A program made the position numbers and the translations under genes. Shown in pieces: positions 23,990-33,226 of a stretch of 64,000 nucleotides of DNA. Positions within the stretch are counted from its first letter, which is position 1. The number at the start of each line of letters is the position of its first letter. The DNA is from Aurantimonas sp036549475 (GTDB lineage Bacteria; Pseudomonadota; Alphaproteobacteria; Rhizobiales; Rhizobiaceae): the NCBI RefSeq assembly GCF_036549475.1, contig NZ_JAZHLI010000021.1, forward strand, positions 1 to 64,000. The letters are read 5' to 3'. The notes beneath the pieces are model-generated. The model was not told where the DNA came from, did no database searches, and worked only from the letters and a program-made list of their open reading frames with translations.

Positions 23990-25723
23990 CTAGATTTCGA
24001 AAATGGCGCACCAATTGTGCATTGGCCTGTTGATGCCACTCGGGTCGAAAACGACGCGATCACCGGCACTGTCGCGCAGATTTCCGCGAGGGCCTGTGGT
24101 CCTGCCGGCGGCATAAGTGCCACCCGGTCCCCATGCGTAACGGACCTTGAAACCGACGGGCAGCGTCGACGACGCGATGATCTTGACGCGCGTCGGCCCG
24201 AGAAGCGACACGGACGAAATTGTCAGCGGCGACCCGCCGCTATCGACAAGTTGAAAGCCGAAATTTCCGGGATTGGTGACCCAAGTCGTATCAAGGACAA
24301 GGGGCGCCGCCGGAACATCGAACTCGACAATGCAGGAGGTTCCTTGCGAGACCTTCGTCAGGGGTCGCAGGCACCGCCAAGACAGGCCGTCGATGATCAC
24401 CCGCTTATAGGCAAGCCCCAGATATGCGCCGAGCCAGCGATAGGACGGTGCGTCCAGATGGACATTGTCTGATGTGTCCATCTGATAGATCGGCGTCACC
24501 AGATGGATGTCATCATTCGTGATTGCAGCGTCGAGCTGGGCCAGCGCAATGTAAGGCGTTGCAACCCCGTAAGCGCTATGCCCCGAGGTCTGGTAGCTCA
24601 ACATCTGCACGTCTTGTGCCTGACCGGTGCGCGTCTTCACAGCCGCGTCCCATTCTGCAAGCAGGTCAGCCATAGCCGCAGCGTATGAGGTCCGCGTCGA
24701 CAAATTAAGGTAGTCGCTTTCGCCCTGGACCCACCCAAGCGAACGCAGAGATGTGGGCTTGCCGTCGATAGCCCCGAGCGCGACGATCCGGTCGATCGCA
24801 GCCATCGCGTTCGTGAAAATCGTCGATCCCAGCCGATGCGAGCCAATCGGGGTTGATCCCTGGCCGGGCGCCATCCCGACCATCTGAAAGCCGCTGGAAT
24901 CAGAATTCAGCCCGTTCTCCGAAAGAACCAGTTCGTTGATCGCGTCCGTCATCCCGGAGACGGGCGTCTCGCCTTCACCGCTCACGAGAGCTTCAACCAG
25001 CGGGGCCAGCGTCTGGCCGGTGTATGGCGTCGTGGCGCGCGTCCGAACCCCGCCGGAGAGCATCCTGGTATTGTAAGCCTGAGACACGCTGAGGGCGACG
25101 GCTCCAGCGCCGGTCGCAAGCGACTGACCGTCGACGACGATGACATCGCGCTCGTAAAGCCAGTTGCCGGTTGACCCTACCCCGGCGCCGCCCCCGATCT
25201 CTCCTGCGGCTGAAACCAGCGTGCCGCCTGTGTCAATCCGCAGGGTTGCGTAGCCATAGCCATCGACGAAGGCTACCAGAACACCCCGAGCATCGCTTTC
25301 TGCCGGAAAGACCCTCTCCAACGTGTCAACTCTGCCGGTAACGACATCCAATTCGGACAGCGCATCCGAAGTTGGATAACGAGCCATTTCCGTCTGGGTC
25401 GATACACTGTCGCGTCGGTAGCGAATAATCTCGTTGCCCGAGACCACCATGAACTGCACGCCATCGGCCACAGCAGCCCGTCCAGTCGCTATATCCGTAT
25501 AGACGTTGGCATTGATGGTGGCCGCGTCTCGCGCAGCCTCAGCGCCAATACGGGCAGTGACCGCGCCGGCCTCGGCTTCTTCCGCCTGCACGGCGGAAGC
25601 GCCTATGTCGACGACTGCCTGTAGCGACTGTTGCAGAAGCAACGCAGCGGCAGGTGTCACGTCGCCAATGGGGCCTCGCGCTGGCAGAGCAATATCTGGG
25701 CCGCGCACACTGGTGTAAGCCAT
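23990..25723 (-). CDS. Tail fibre/spike with SGNH-type esterase domain
   Basis: The 577-residue protein has an N-terminal structural part with helices of alanine-rich repeats (residues ~30-80), then a hydrolase domain: VVDGQSLATGAGA (Ser), GWVQGESDYL (block III-like), DNVHLDAPSYRWLGAYLG (Asp/His). This matches sialate-O-acetylesterase-type SGNH domains. The C-terminus is beta-rich. It probably binds and de-esterifies the host surface glycan during adsorption. Confidence 0.8.
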   Translation of the reverse strand: MAYTSVRGPDIALPARGPIGDVTPAAALLLQQSLQAVVDIGASAVQAEEAEAGAVTARIGAEAARDAATINANVYTDIATGRAAVADGVQFMVVSGNEIIRYRRDSVSTQTEMARYPTSDALSELDVVTGRVDTLERVFPAESDARGVLVAFVDGYGYATLRIDTGGTLVSAAGEIGGGAGVGSTGNWLYERDVIVVDGQSLATGAGAVALSVSQAYNTRMLSGGVRTRATTPYTGQTLAPLVEALVSGEGETPVSGMTDAINELVLSENGLNSDSSGFQMVGMAPGQGSTPIGSHRLGSTIFTNAMAAIDRIVALGAIDGKPTSLRSLGWVQGESDYLNLSTRTSYAAAMADLLAEWDAAVKTRTGQAQDVQMLSYQTSGHSAYGVATPYIALAQLDAAITNDDIHLVTPIYQMDTSDNVHLDAPSYRWLGAYLGLAYKRVIIDGLSWRCLRPLTKVSQGTSCIVEFDVPAAPLVLDTTWVTNPGNFGFQLVDSGGSPLTISSVSLLGPTRVKIIASSTLPVGFKVRYAWGPGGTYAAGRTTGPRGNLRDSAGDRVVFDPSGINRPMHNWCAIFEI

Positions 25724-25790
25724 ACGGATCTCCGGGCGTAGAAAGACCCGAGCGGGGCGAGTCTAAGAGTTTCATTTTGGAAGGAGGTGG

Positions 25791-26189
25791 TTAGGACGCG
25801 ACTCGACCTGGGTGGACTATCAAAGGGCCGCGAAAGCGCTCGCGGCGAAGAAACCCGCCAGCCAATGTGCCAAAGGGCTCTGACTGGACGCAGAAGTGAT
25901 CCCACTTGCCGATTGGAATGTCGGAAATCACCGTCTCACGCTCGACGTAGATGCTGGCGAGGCCACCGGCTGCATCGTCGATGACGATTGTGCCGTCTTC
26001 GGTGGATAGCTTTTTGATCAGCACCGAGTGGTCGTAGACGGGCCGGATGAAAATCTCGATCGTTACATCGGTCAGATCGCTTGGCTCATCGCCTTCCAAA
26101 AAGCGCGGAAGCGGATCAAGCCAATCCTCATCCTGTACAATCTCACAGGTGGCTGTGGTGTAGGGCGGCTGAACGACGACCACGGTCAT
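25791..26189 (-). CDS. Phage tail-region hypothetical protein
   Basis: A 132-residue protein starting MTVVVVQPPYTTATCEIVQD, with an immunoglobulin-like beta pattern (VTIEIFIRPVYDHSVLIKKL, GGLASIYVERE). It sits between tail tip and fibre genes. Structure role inferred from position. Confidence 0.6.
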   Translation of the reverse strand: MTVVVVQPPYTTATCEIVQDEDWLDPLPRFLEGDEPSDLTDVTIEIFIRPVYDHSVLIKKLSTEDGTIVIDDAAGGLASIYVERETVISDIPIGKWDHFCVQSEPFGTLAGGFLRRERFRGPLIVHPGRVAS

Positions 26190-26200
26190 GCTTTCTCCAA

Positions 26201-28336
26201 TCAGGTTACAGGCCCGACACCTGCCGACGTGGCAGTGTCTGAACCTTCGGAATTGGTGGCTGTGACGGTGACGGTAATCGTGGTGCCGACATCGGCGGCA
26301 ACAAGCGTGTATGTGCTGGCCGTCGCTCCAGAGATGGCTACGCCGTCACGCTTCCACTGGTAGGCATAAGTCGGCGTCGGATAGCCCGACCACGTGCCTG
26401 TCGTGCTGGTCAGCGTCTGGCCTTCTGCCGTCGTCCCAGAGATGACCGGAAGCGCCGAATTCGTCGGGGCGAACTCAATCGTGATGGGATAATCGCCAGA
26501 CCACGGGCCGACCGCTGTAAAGCCCGCGTTCATGCGAATGCGTACCTGATGCAGCCCGCCTTCGACCACGGCACTCTCCGCGCTGTCGCGCGTTTCAGCA
26601 ACCGTCATGGCCGTGTAGGTTGAAGCGGCGTCGGCTCGGAACTGCACTTCGTAATTGCGGTTTAGCGCCTGGCTTGGCGTCCAGTCCGCCCGAATGGCCG
26701 GCCCCGCAATCTGCGAAAGCGTGATCGTCGGAGGCGTAAGGTTTAGAACTGGCGAAGTGTCTGGCGGGACTGATGTTGACGTGCCCTCCTCTGCTGTAGT
26801 CCAATCGTAGGACGCCGCATTGGCGGACCGCAGGGACAGGCGAACGCCGCTCCAATCCTGCGCGATCTCCGGGCCGCCCTCGACCCAATACGGGCCGTTG
26901 ATGTCCAGTTCCGGCCAGTTCAGCGTGATGACGCGCTCGCCGATGACGTTGAGCCCGGCAAGGTTCGCCGCGATCTCACCGACCCAATCGCTGTTCTCGC
27001 GAGCCATGCGGATCTTGGTGAGGCGTCGCGCCTGGCTATGCGACGGCACCTGCACCATGTCGGCAGGGACGGTGACAAGCTGGCCGGTCGCGGCGATATC
27101 GGCAGAGTCCTGCCACGGCTCGCCTTCGTTCTCTACATAGCCAAGCGCGGGATCGAGATACTGGATCGACAACTCGTTGAACCGGGACATTGCATCCGGC
27201 GGGGCGAAATTGGTCTCGATGATGTGGCCTTCGTCCGCGTCGATCGTGACGGTGGGCTCTTCCCACTTTCCGCCCTTGATCGAAACGCGACCATCCTGCG
27301 TTGGGAACAGCCGAGCGTCGCAGGCTTCCAGCAATCTGGACAGAACGTCTTTGCGCGCTTCCGTCAGCGCAACCGAAGTGGCGACGCGATAGCGCCGCTC
27401 ACTACCGCCTGCGGCCAACGGTACAGCCTCGTCACAGAGGTTCGCCATGGCGATGAATGACGGCAGATCCATCTTGGCAATAGACCTGTCGTATCCGTCC
27501 TCATGCGTCAGGTAATCGAGGATGACGAGCGCCGCGTTGTCGCTCCACTCCCATGTCGCCTTGTTGCTATGGCGGTGCGCCCCGCTTCCGCCGGAAACAG
27601 TAGAATCCTTGCGAGGGTCGTAGATGCGAGCGCCACGCACCAGCGCCGAAAGCTGTGGTTCGCCTGATGGGTAATGCGCCTGAAACTCGTCGTCAGGGCC
27701 GGTCTTGCAGTAGACCACTGCATAAGCAGTCCCTCGCAGGCGGTGGTTCGTTGTCCACTCCGAAAAAGCGCCATTAAGATAGGCATCAACCGTCTGGTCA
27801 TCGGTGCCGAGGTGCGTGGCAATCCGAACAAGCGGGTTTGAGCCGTTTTCGTATGGGGCAGTTTGCACCCAGCCCGCCCCGTCAACCGTTACGGCAGAAT
27901 CCTGCAGGTAAATTTGTTCGATGGCGTCGATCTGACGCGAGGAAATCAGGATCGCCTTGTAAAGAGTACCGTCGCGGCTTTCGTAGAACGCCAGCGAGCC
28001 GGCCACCTTCATCCGCCCATAGTGCCAGACGCGGGGCGGGACCGCCTGCCGGGCCTCTACCTGCCCGTCACTCGGCTTCGGCTGCTGTGGGCGGTTGAAC
28101 AGCGATGCGACGTAGGAGACACCAAGGCCGAGCGCGATGGTCCCGACTGTCGAGGCAATCGAGCCAAGGACGCCGACGCCGATAATGGCATTGGCAACCG
28201 TGACGCTGGCGCCGGCCTGGAACGCCGCAAGCGCGATGGGCATGAAGATCGGATCGGCGTTCGCCGGAATGGTGGTGTAGCAAAGCGATGCCAGCATGGT
28301 CGACGCGACCAGCGCGGCGCGAACAAGTCGCAGCAT
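26201..28336 (-). CDS. Tail tip/host-specificity protein with Ig-like C-terminus
   Basis: A 711-residue protein. Residues ~1-30 look like a secretion signal (LVASTMLASLCYTTIPANA). Hydrophobic segments follow (~35-85), then a tail-tip domain similar to lambda J central proteins, a Fn3-like part (DWTPSQALNRNYEVQFRAD) and a C-terminal Ig-like domain (SGTTAEGQTLTSTTGTWSG). It closes the tail tip. The signal-like start is unusual for a virion protein. Confidence 0.78.
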   Translation of the reverse strand: MLRLVRAALVASTMLASLCYTTIPANADPIFMPIALAAFQAGASVTVANAIIGVGVLGSIASTVGTIALGLGVSYVASLFNRPQQPKPSDGQVEARQAVPPRVWHYGRMKVAGSLAFYESRDGTLYKAILISSRQIDAIEQIYLQDSAVTVDGAGWVQTAPYENGSNPLVRIATHLGTDDQTVDAYLNGAFSEWTTNHRLRGTAYAVVYCKTGPDDEFQAHYPSGEPQLSALVRGARIYDPRKDSTVSGGSGAHRHSNKATWEWSDNAALVILDYLTHEDGYDRSIAKMDLPSFIAMANLCDEAVPLAAGGSERRYRVATSVALTEARKDVLSRLLEACDARLFPTQDGRVSIKGGKWEEPTVTIDADEGHIIETNFAPPDAMSRFNELSIQYLDPALGYVENEGEPWQDSADIAATGQLVTVPADMVQVPSHSQARRLTKIRMARENSDWVGEIAANLAGLNVIGERVITLNWPELDINGPYWVEGGPEIAQDWSGVRLSLRSANAASYDWTTAEEGTSTSVPPDTSPVLNLTPPTITLSQIAGPAIRADWTPSQALNRNYEVQFRADAASTYTAMTVAETRDSAESAVVEGGLHQVRIRMNAGFTAVGPWSGDYPITIEFAPTNSALPVISGTTAEGQTLTSTTGTWSGYPTPTYAYQWKRDGVAISGATASTYTLVAADVGTTITVTVTATNSEGSDTATSAGVGPVT

Positions 28337-28720
28337 TCAAACTCTCCAGGCTGCGAGGATCGGCGCACGCCGAAAGCGAAGGCCGCGCTGCTCAAGGCAG
28401 GCGGTGAAGGCGCCCGTCACGATCGCGCCTAGTTCGCCCTCGGGGGCGCCCACCAGAGCGATGTCGCCCCGCTGCGGTGCGTCGGTGCGCAGAAGCCCCA
28501 ACGGCGCTACAGCGGCGTCTATGAGGGCCTGACGTGAGCCGTGTTCGGCTATCAGGCGGTAGGCGCCAGTGCGGGTGGCGTAGCGGTCGCGATATCGGAC
28601 GTGCGGATTGACGCCGTGGCGCACCGCCACCCACTCGCCTAGCCATGAGAGGCAATCCGTTGCAGCCCAATCGAAGGGCGTCTCCGCCGCCCGCCGCAGG
28701 AACTGCGTTAGGTCGTCCAT
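28337..28720 (-). CDS. DUF6950-like tail assembly cysteine peptidase
   Basis: A 127-residue NlpC/P60-like protein: WAATDCLSWLGEWV holds the presumed catalytic Cys and APQRGDIALVG the NlpC-like GD turn. Start at 28720 overlaps the previous stop (TGATG). Tail-tip peptidases of this type are typical just before the tail tip gene. Confidence 0.7.
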   Translation of the reverse strand: MDDLTQFLRRAAETPFDWAATDCLSWLGEWVAVRHGVNPHVRYRDRYATRTGAYRLIAEHGSRQALIDAAVAPLGLLRTDAPQRGDIALVGAPEGELGAIVTGAFTACLEQRGLRFRRAPILAAWRV

Positions 28721-29286
28721 CAAAAAGTGGGCCACGCCAGGCGCTTGTTCTTAAGCGTCGGAATAAACTGACAACCCAAGTCACCAGGAAAGCGCGCCTG
28801 CTGATCACGGTCGGACCAATAGGCGAACGCCGCAAGATTTCGCGTCGTCCAGATGGATTCCGCGCTTAGGCTAATGGACCGTTCGGACGGGCCTTTGGCG
28901 CCATACCCTATCGTGTCCATGATAAGCTGACGGACGACCCACTTGCTGCCAAGCGGTTGCAGCGTTTCCCTGTCGAGGAACAGTGCGAAGATCGTCACGT
29001 CTCGTCCGCGAACACTATCGCCAGCGCGGGCCAGCGTCACGAACTCAGGATCGACGCCCGATAGTGCGAACGTCACCTGCTCGGCCGTGTCGTTCTCGCC
29101 AAATTTGATGGACGAGATTGATCCAAGCTCGCCGGTCCCGATCCATTCGTAGCCGTCGAGATCGAGGACGCCGATGCCGTTCCAGACGCGCCGCGTGTTC
29201 TCGGCGAATGCGAACTCGACGAGGTTGACGAGGTGCACTTCCTGGCCGGCAATCGCTGCCTCTTGCAGCGCGGTAAAATCCGCCAT
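28720..29286 (-). CDS. Phage tail tip protein
   Basis: A 188-residue protein (MADFTALQEAAIAGQEVHLV...) with beta strands and a C-terminus ending RFPGDLGCQFIPTLKNK. The Cys/LGC ending and position before the NlpC-like gene match tail hub proteins (lambda L-like, DUF2163-like). Family call from context. Confidence 0.65.
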   Translation of the reverse strand: MADFTALQEAAIAGQEVHLVNLVEFAFAENTRRVWNGIGVLDLDGYEWIGTGELGSISSIKFGENDTAEQVTFALSGVDPEFVTLARAGDSVRGRDVTIFALFLDRETLQPLGSKWVVRQLIMDTIGYGAKGPSERSISLSAESIWTTRNLAAFAYWSDRDQQARFPGDLGCQFIPTLKNKRLAWPTF

Positions 29287-29963
29287 CAGACGCTCTCAAC
29301 GAAGCTGAGATCAACGAAGCCCCAGCGCGCCACTTCAAGACCGAGGCGGCCATCGTCGTCGGACATCAGGCGCATCTCACAAGTCGGCCGGGTGAAATCG
29401 ACAGACTGGCCGAGCGTGACGGCATCGCGCAAAGGCGGCTCGATCGTGAACGTGGTGGCATTGATCAAGGAAGTGACGAGGTGGAGGCGACCCGCTGATG
29501 GCGAGAAGTACTGTCCAGCCTTGATCGGGGTGCCCTGACTGACGGTGATCTGCACCGTCGTGGCGCGGCGCGCAGCCGGCGCCGCGAAAGTCGCGTTGAC
29601 CTGGCTCTGGGTCGGGATCTCCGGATCTTCGAACTGCGTCCCGTCAAGCTGGCGGCGTCGCGTGAAGGTCGGATCGAGCGTGCGCCCGTAAGCGTCCTTC
29701 GGCCAGTTGGCGCGAAACCAGTCGAACGCGGGGACGAGCACGGTGCCCGCTCTGCCCCTGAGCCCGATGTGGAAGGCCCGCCACGTAAGGATCGCGTCGT
29801 CATCCTTGATCGGAATGCCGGCGAGTTGCGCCATCCACCGTCCCGCGCCGGACCCCACGATCTGCTCCTGGCCGTTCGTCGAGACGCCGCCTGACCGGCT
29901 GACGTTTTGAATGGCGAAGGAGATGTTCCGCGGATAGATGCCTGCGGGCCAAGCGGTCGCCAT
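29286..29963 (-). CDS. Phage tail protein
   Basis: A 225-residue protein starting MATAWPAGIYPRNISFAIQN, beta-rich, with a VNATFAAPAARRATTVQI segment. It lies between the tape measure and hub genes, where the distal tail protein is expected. No motif identifies it further. Confidence 0.62.
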   Translation of the reverse strand: MATAWPAGIYPRNISFAIQNVSRSGGVSTNGQEQIVGSGAGRWMAQLAGIPIKDDDAILTWRAFHIGLRGRAGTVLVPAFDWFRANWPKDAYGRTLDPTFTRRRQLDGTQFEDPEIPTQSQVNATFAAPAARRATTVQITVSQGTPIKAGQYFSPSAGRLHLVTSLINATTFTIEPPLRDAVTLGQSVDFTRPTCEMRLMSDDDGRLGLEVARWGFVDLSFVESV

Positions 29964-31736
29964 TTAGCCGGTCCTCCGCTGTCTGTCTTGCTGTAGCTGC
30001 GGGAACTGCTTCGCGGCCTGCGCCTGCCCCTGCTGGACGCGCCGGCTTGCCACGTTGTCGGAAATCTTCTGAACCTGGACATCGAAGTAGGGGGATGGCG
30101 TGACCTGCACCTGAAACTGTCCACCGCCGCCGCCCGCGTCCTGCCCCGGCTTGGTGATGCTGACAGTCTCGTTCGGCGAGGCGCGGAACGCGACAAGCTG
30201 GCTGTCGATACCGCCCGCCCCGCCGACCTGAAACTTGCCGCCGTTGGCAAAGCCCAGGAGACTGCCAAGGCCGCTGAAGAGCCCTCCGAGAAGGCCGCCA
30301 CCGCCTCCACCGAGCCCGCCGCCCCCGCCGAAGATCGACTGGAAGGCGCTGTTCATCAGCATGTCGGCAAGGCTAGCGAGGACTTCGGATAGCGCTTCCT
30401 TGACCGTCTTCGAGCCGTCGATGAGGCCCTTGAACGCGCCGGAAACGGAGCTTGAGATGGCCGAGACGATGCTTTCGGTCGTGCCCGCCATGCTGGTCAG
30501 GCCGTTGTTCAGGCCCTCCATCACGTAGCCGCCCATTTCGTGCATGACCTTCGACGGAGAGTCGATGCCGAGCGGGTCGCCGAAGATGTAGCGGATGGAC
30601 TTACCCATCGATCCGACGCTCGCCTTGACCGCGCCGAACCCTTCCGTGATGCCGTTCTTCAGGCCCGCCATGATGTCGCGGCCAACCTGCGCCATCTGCT
30701 CGGGTATCGCCTGGAATGCCCCGATGATCTCGCCGGCAAGCTGCCGGATCTCCGAAACCATCTGCTGGACTGCGGCGATCGACTCATCCTTCATCGCCAC
30801 CATGCTGGCGACGAAGCGATTGCGCACTTCGATCACGCTATTCCACGACGCCTCGAACTCGGCCCATACGGCTCGAACGCCTGCACCGAACTCGTTGAGC
30901 GTCGTCTTCACCGACATGATGCCGGTTCCGATGTTGCTAAACGCGGTGATTGTGGACTGCGCGAATGCCCGGATCTGAGGGGCGTTCTCAACCATCCAGT
31001 TCGTGAACTGCACGAGGTACGGGAGAACGTCCGTTGCGATCTTGGCGGACAGATTGCCCATGACGCCAGTCAGCCGTGAGATGTTGTCGTTGAACACCTC
31101 CGCGCTTTTGCCCATACCCTCCGTGAAGACCTGGCCGAAATTGTCGGCCTCGTTCATCAGGTCCTGGAGCGCCGCGGAGCCACCGTTGAGCATCGGGATC
31201 ATGTTCGTTCCCGAACGCCCCATAAGCTCCATGGCGAGCGCAGTCTTCTCCGCGCCATCCGGCATGGTCGCGAACTTGTCTGAGATCTCCCCCATCACCT
31301 GGCTGGCGGACTTCAGCGATCCGTCCGCATTGGTCGCGGAGATGCCGAGCTGCGCGAAGGAGTCTACTGCCTCCTTGGTCCCGTTCTTCGCGTCATTCAT
31401 CATGCGCGACAGGCGACCGACGCTCGTCTGAAGCTGCTCGAACGAGAGCCCCGAGAGGTCTGCCGCGTATTTCAGGCGAGACAGTTCCTCAATCGGAACG
31501 CCGATCTTGGATGCCGCTTTCGACATATCGTCGGCCGCGTCGATCGTGGTCTTGACCGAGTAGGCCATCGCTGTTGCGGCAGTGGCACCGGCAGCCCCGA
31601 CAGCCAGCAGACCGACCTTCGCCATTCGGCCGAACTTCTGGATGCCGGTCTCGGCCTGCTTGAGCCCCTTGTTGAAGGTGGCGGAGTCGATGCCGAGGTT
31701 GACCCGGAGGGCGCCGATTACTGCACTACCGGCCAT
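29964..31736 (-). CDS. Tail tape measure protein
   Basis: The 590-residue protein is helical with an N-terminal TP901-type region (NKGLKQAETGIQKFGRMAK), a hydrophobic segment (~43-60), and the typical C-terminal Gly-rich stretch (GGGGGLGGGGGGLLGGLFSG). It sets tail length; at roughly 1.5 angstrom per residue the tail would be ~90 nm (estimate). Located after the chaperone genes as usual. Confidence 0.9.
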   Translation of the reverse strand: MAGSAVIGALRVNLGIDSATFNKGLKQAETGIQKFGRMAKVGLLAVGAAGATAATAMAYSVKTTIDAADDMSKAASKIGVPIEELSRLKYAADLSGLSFEQLQTSVGRLSRMMNDAKNGTKEAVDSFAQLGISATNADGSLKSASQVMGEISDKFATMPDGAEKTALAMELMGRSGTNMIPMLNGGSAALQDLMNEADNFGQVFTEGMGKSAEVFNDNISRLTGVMGNLSAKIATDVLPYLVQFTNWMVENAPQIRAFAQSTITAFSNIGTGIMSVKTTLNEFGAGVRAVWAEFEASWNSVIEVRNRFVASMVAMKDESIAAVQQMVSEIRQLAGEIIGAFQAIPEQMAQVGRDIMAGLKNGITEGFGAVKASVGSMGKSIRYIFGDPLGIDSPSKVMHEMGGYVMEGLNNGLTSMAGTTESIVSAISSSVSGAFKGLIDGSKTVKEALSEVLASLADMLMNSAFQSIFGGGGGLGGGGGGLLGGLFSGLGSLLGFANGGKFQVGGAGGIDSQLVAFRASPNETVSITKPGQDAGGGGGQFQVQVTPSPYFDVQVQKISDNVASRRVQQGQAQAAKQFPQLQQDRQRRTG

Positions 31737-31739
31737 CGC

Positions 31740-32045
31740 TCACCTGTTCCGTCTTGCGCCTGCGAGCCACGATCGCGTCACTGCCTCGATGTCCTCGGGC
31801 GACATGCGGCGTGGGCCGCTGTCTTCCTTGGGCATGATGTCGCGGAGCTTCGGCATTTTCTTTGATCGGTAGAGCGCCGCGGTCGTCCACGCCTGCCAAG
31901 CAAGGTTCTCGCGCTCGCGCCGCATGCGCTTTGTTTCGCCTTCGAGGACCAAGGAGACCTCGAAGAGCGTCAGATCCCAGAACAGCCCGTAAGACTGTCC
32001 GGCGCCAATCCATTCAGAGATAAGCGACGACCAGTCGATTAAGCC
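31740..32045 (-). CDS. Tail assembly chaperone, T-type extension in -1 frame
   Basis: The frame LIDWSSLISEWIGAGQ then GLFWDLTLFEVSLVLEGETK overlaps the end of the upstream chaperone gene and has no good start of its own; a short internal start MVLEG (31952) would lose the conserved part. It lies in the -1 frame relative to 32039-32398, as in G/GT chaperones made by ribosomal frameshifting. No obvious slippery heptamer was seen, so this mechanism is inferred. Confidence 0.6.
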   Translation of the reverse strand, partial: GLIDWSSLISEWIGAGQSYGLFWDLTLFEVSLVLEGETKRMRRERENLAWQAWTTAALYRSKKMPKLRDIMPKEDSGPRRMSPEDIEAVTRSWLAGARRNR

Positions 32046-32398
32046 GTCGTCGCCTTCCGAGGGCGGTTGGCACCGCCTTTCTGGTCCTTGGCTTTCGGCT
32101 GCATTCTCTCGAATGCCTGACCGATCAGGACGCCGGCGTGCTCCTGACCGATGTCATCGATGATGTCGTCGCAGTCTTCCATCGTGATGTCGGGGTGCCG
32201 GCCCTGGAGCGAGCCCATGAAGACGGTCGTGAACAGTTCGATCCGCGCCGTCTCTTCGTCCCCAAGCGCCTTGCCGATGGCCGGGAAGGCAAGGCCGGTT
32301 TTGGCTTCGATGGACCGAACGGCGCCGTTGCCGAGCCGCATGGTCCACTTCTTGCCGAGCGCGTCGAACTCGACTTCACCGCGAAGATCGTTCGCCAT
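32039..32398 (-). CDS. Tail assembly chaperone (G-type, GTA TAC-like)
   Basis: A 119-residue protein: MANDLRGEVEFDALGKKWTM, GNGAVRSIEAKTGLAFPAIG and a helical end. This is the pattern of gene-transfer-agent-like tail chaperones preceding the tape measure. Its start overlaps the tail tube stop (TGATG). Confidence 0.72.
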   Translation of the reverse strand: MANDLRGEVEFDALGKKWTMRLGNGAVRSIEAKTGLAFPAIGKALGDEETARIELFTTVFMGSLQGRHPDITMEDCDDIIDDIGQEHAGVLIGQAFERMQPKAKDQKGGANRPRKATTA

Positions 32399-32823
32399 CA
32401 CGCAGCCGCCGTCCACGTTTCAGCGCCAGACGGGGCGACCGTGATCGTTGCCGTCATCCGATCGTCGATCGGGATTGCCTTGCTGTAGGTCAGCAGGGTC
32501 GCATCGAACGAGACGGTGACGCCGTTCGGGAACTCGATCTGATGCTGGCGAGTCTCGCCGCTGGCCTGCAGTTCGCGAAGGAAAACGTCGGTCGCGCTGC
32601 CTGGAACCCAATTGATGGTGAAGCTCGCCTCGCCGGGATCAATCAGACCGGAGATGAACTCGCGGCGCCGATCGGGGCTCTGCATGTGGGTCACGTCGAC
32701 ACGATCGGTCGATTCCTCGCCGGGCGTGATCTCGGTGACCTCGCCGATTTCCGTCAGCGCGCCGGGATCAAGCCCGTCATGGATAGAATACTTCGAAAGA
32801 TAGCCGATAAGTGCGTCCGACAT
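32398..32823 (-). CDS. Major tail tube protein
   Basis: A 141-residue protein with the tube-type beta pattern: GEVTEITPGEESTDRVDVTH, GEASFTINWVPGSA and HQIEFPNGVTVSFDATL. Position between the tail terminator and chaperone genes fits. Confidence 0.82.
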   Translation of the reverse strand: MSDALIGYLSKYSIHDGLDPGALTEIGEVTEITPGEESTDRVDVTHMQSPDRRREFISGLIDPGEASFTINWVPGSATDVFLRELQASGETRQHQIEFPNGVTVSFDATLLTYSKAIPIDDRMTATITVAPSGAETWTAAA

Positions 32824-32824
32824 C

Positions 32825-33223
32825 TTAGATCTCCTGATTGTGCCAGATGATGAAGTCGAGGCTCACGCGGTGGAACCATTCCCCGCCGGAGCCCTGTTCG
32901 TAGGATTGCCGCTCGCTCTCGATGAACGAACCCTGCAGCCGCACGCCGCTGACAGTTGTCGCGACGCCGCTCAGCGCGGTCTTCACCGCGCGAGAGACGC
33001 CGATGGCGGACGCGAAGGTCTTGCCCCATGCGTCGATCTGAATGCGGCTCGCCACGAGCCCAGAGGCGCCGGCCATGGTGTAGTCGGGCGTCCCGCCAAC
33101 TCGGGTTAGGACGACAGACGGCGTGGCCGAGGCCTGCGGTCGCGCGTTCCAATTGACCCGATTGTCGACGAGCGCTGTCAGCCCGGCGGTGGCCAGGAGA
33201 TAGCCGGTCAGAGCTTCTTCCAT
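32825..33223 (-). CDS. DUF3168 tail terminator/completion protein
   Basis: A 132-residue protein with MEEALTGYLLATAGLTALVD and VVLTRVGGTPDYTMAG, RIQIDAWGKTFASAI, the DUF3168 signature. It caps the tail tube near the head. Confidence 0.82.
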   Translation of the reverse strand: MEEALTGYLLATAGLTALVDNRVNWNARPQASATPSVVLTRVGGTPDYTMAGASGLVASRIQIDAWGKTFASAIGVSRAVKTALSGVATTVSGVRLQGSFIESERQSYEQGSGGEWFHRVSLDFIIWHNQEI

Positions 33224-33226
33224 TGA

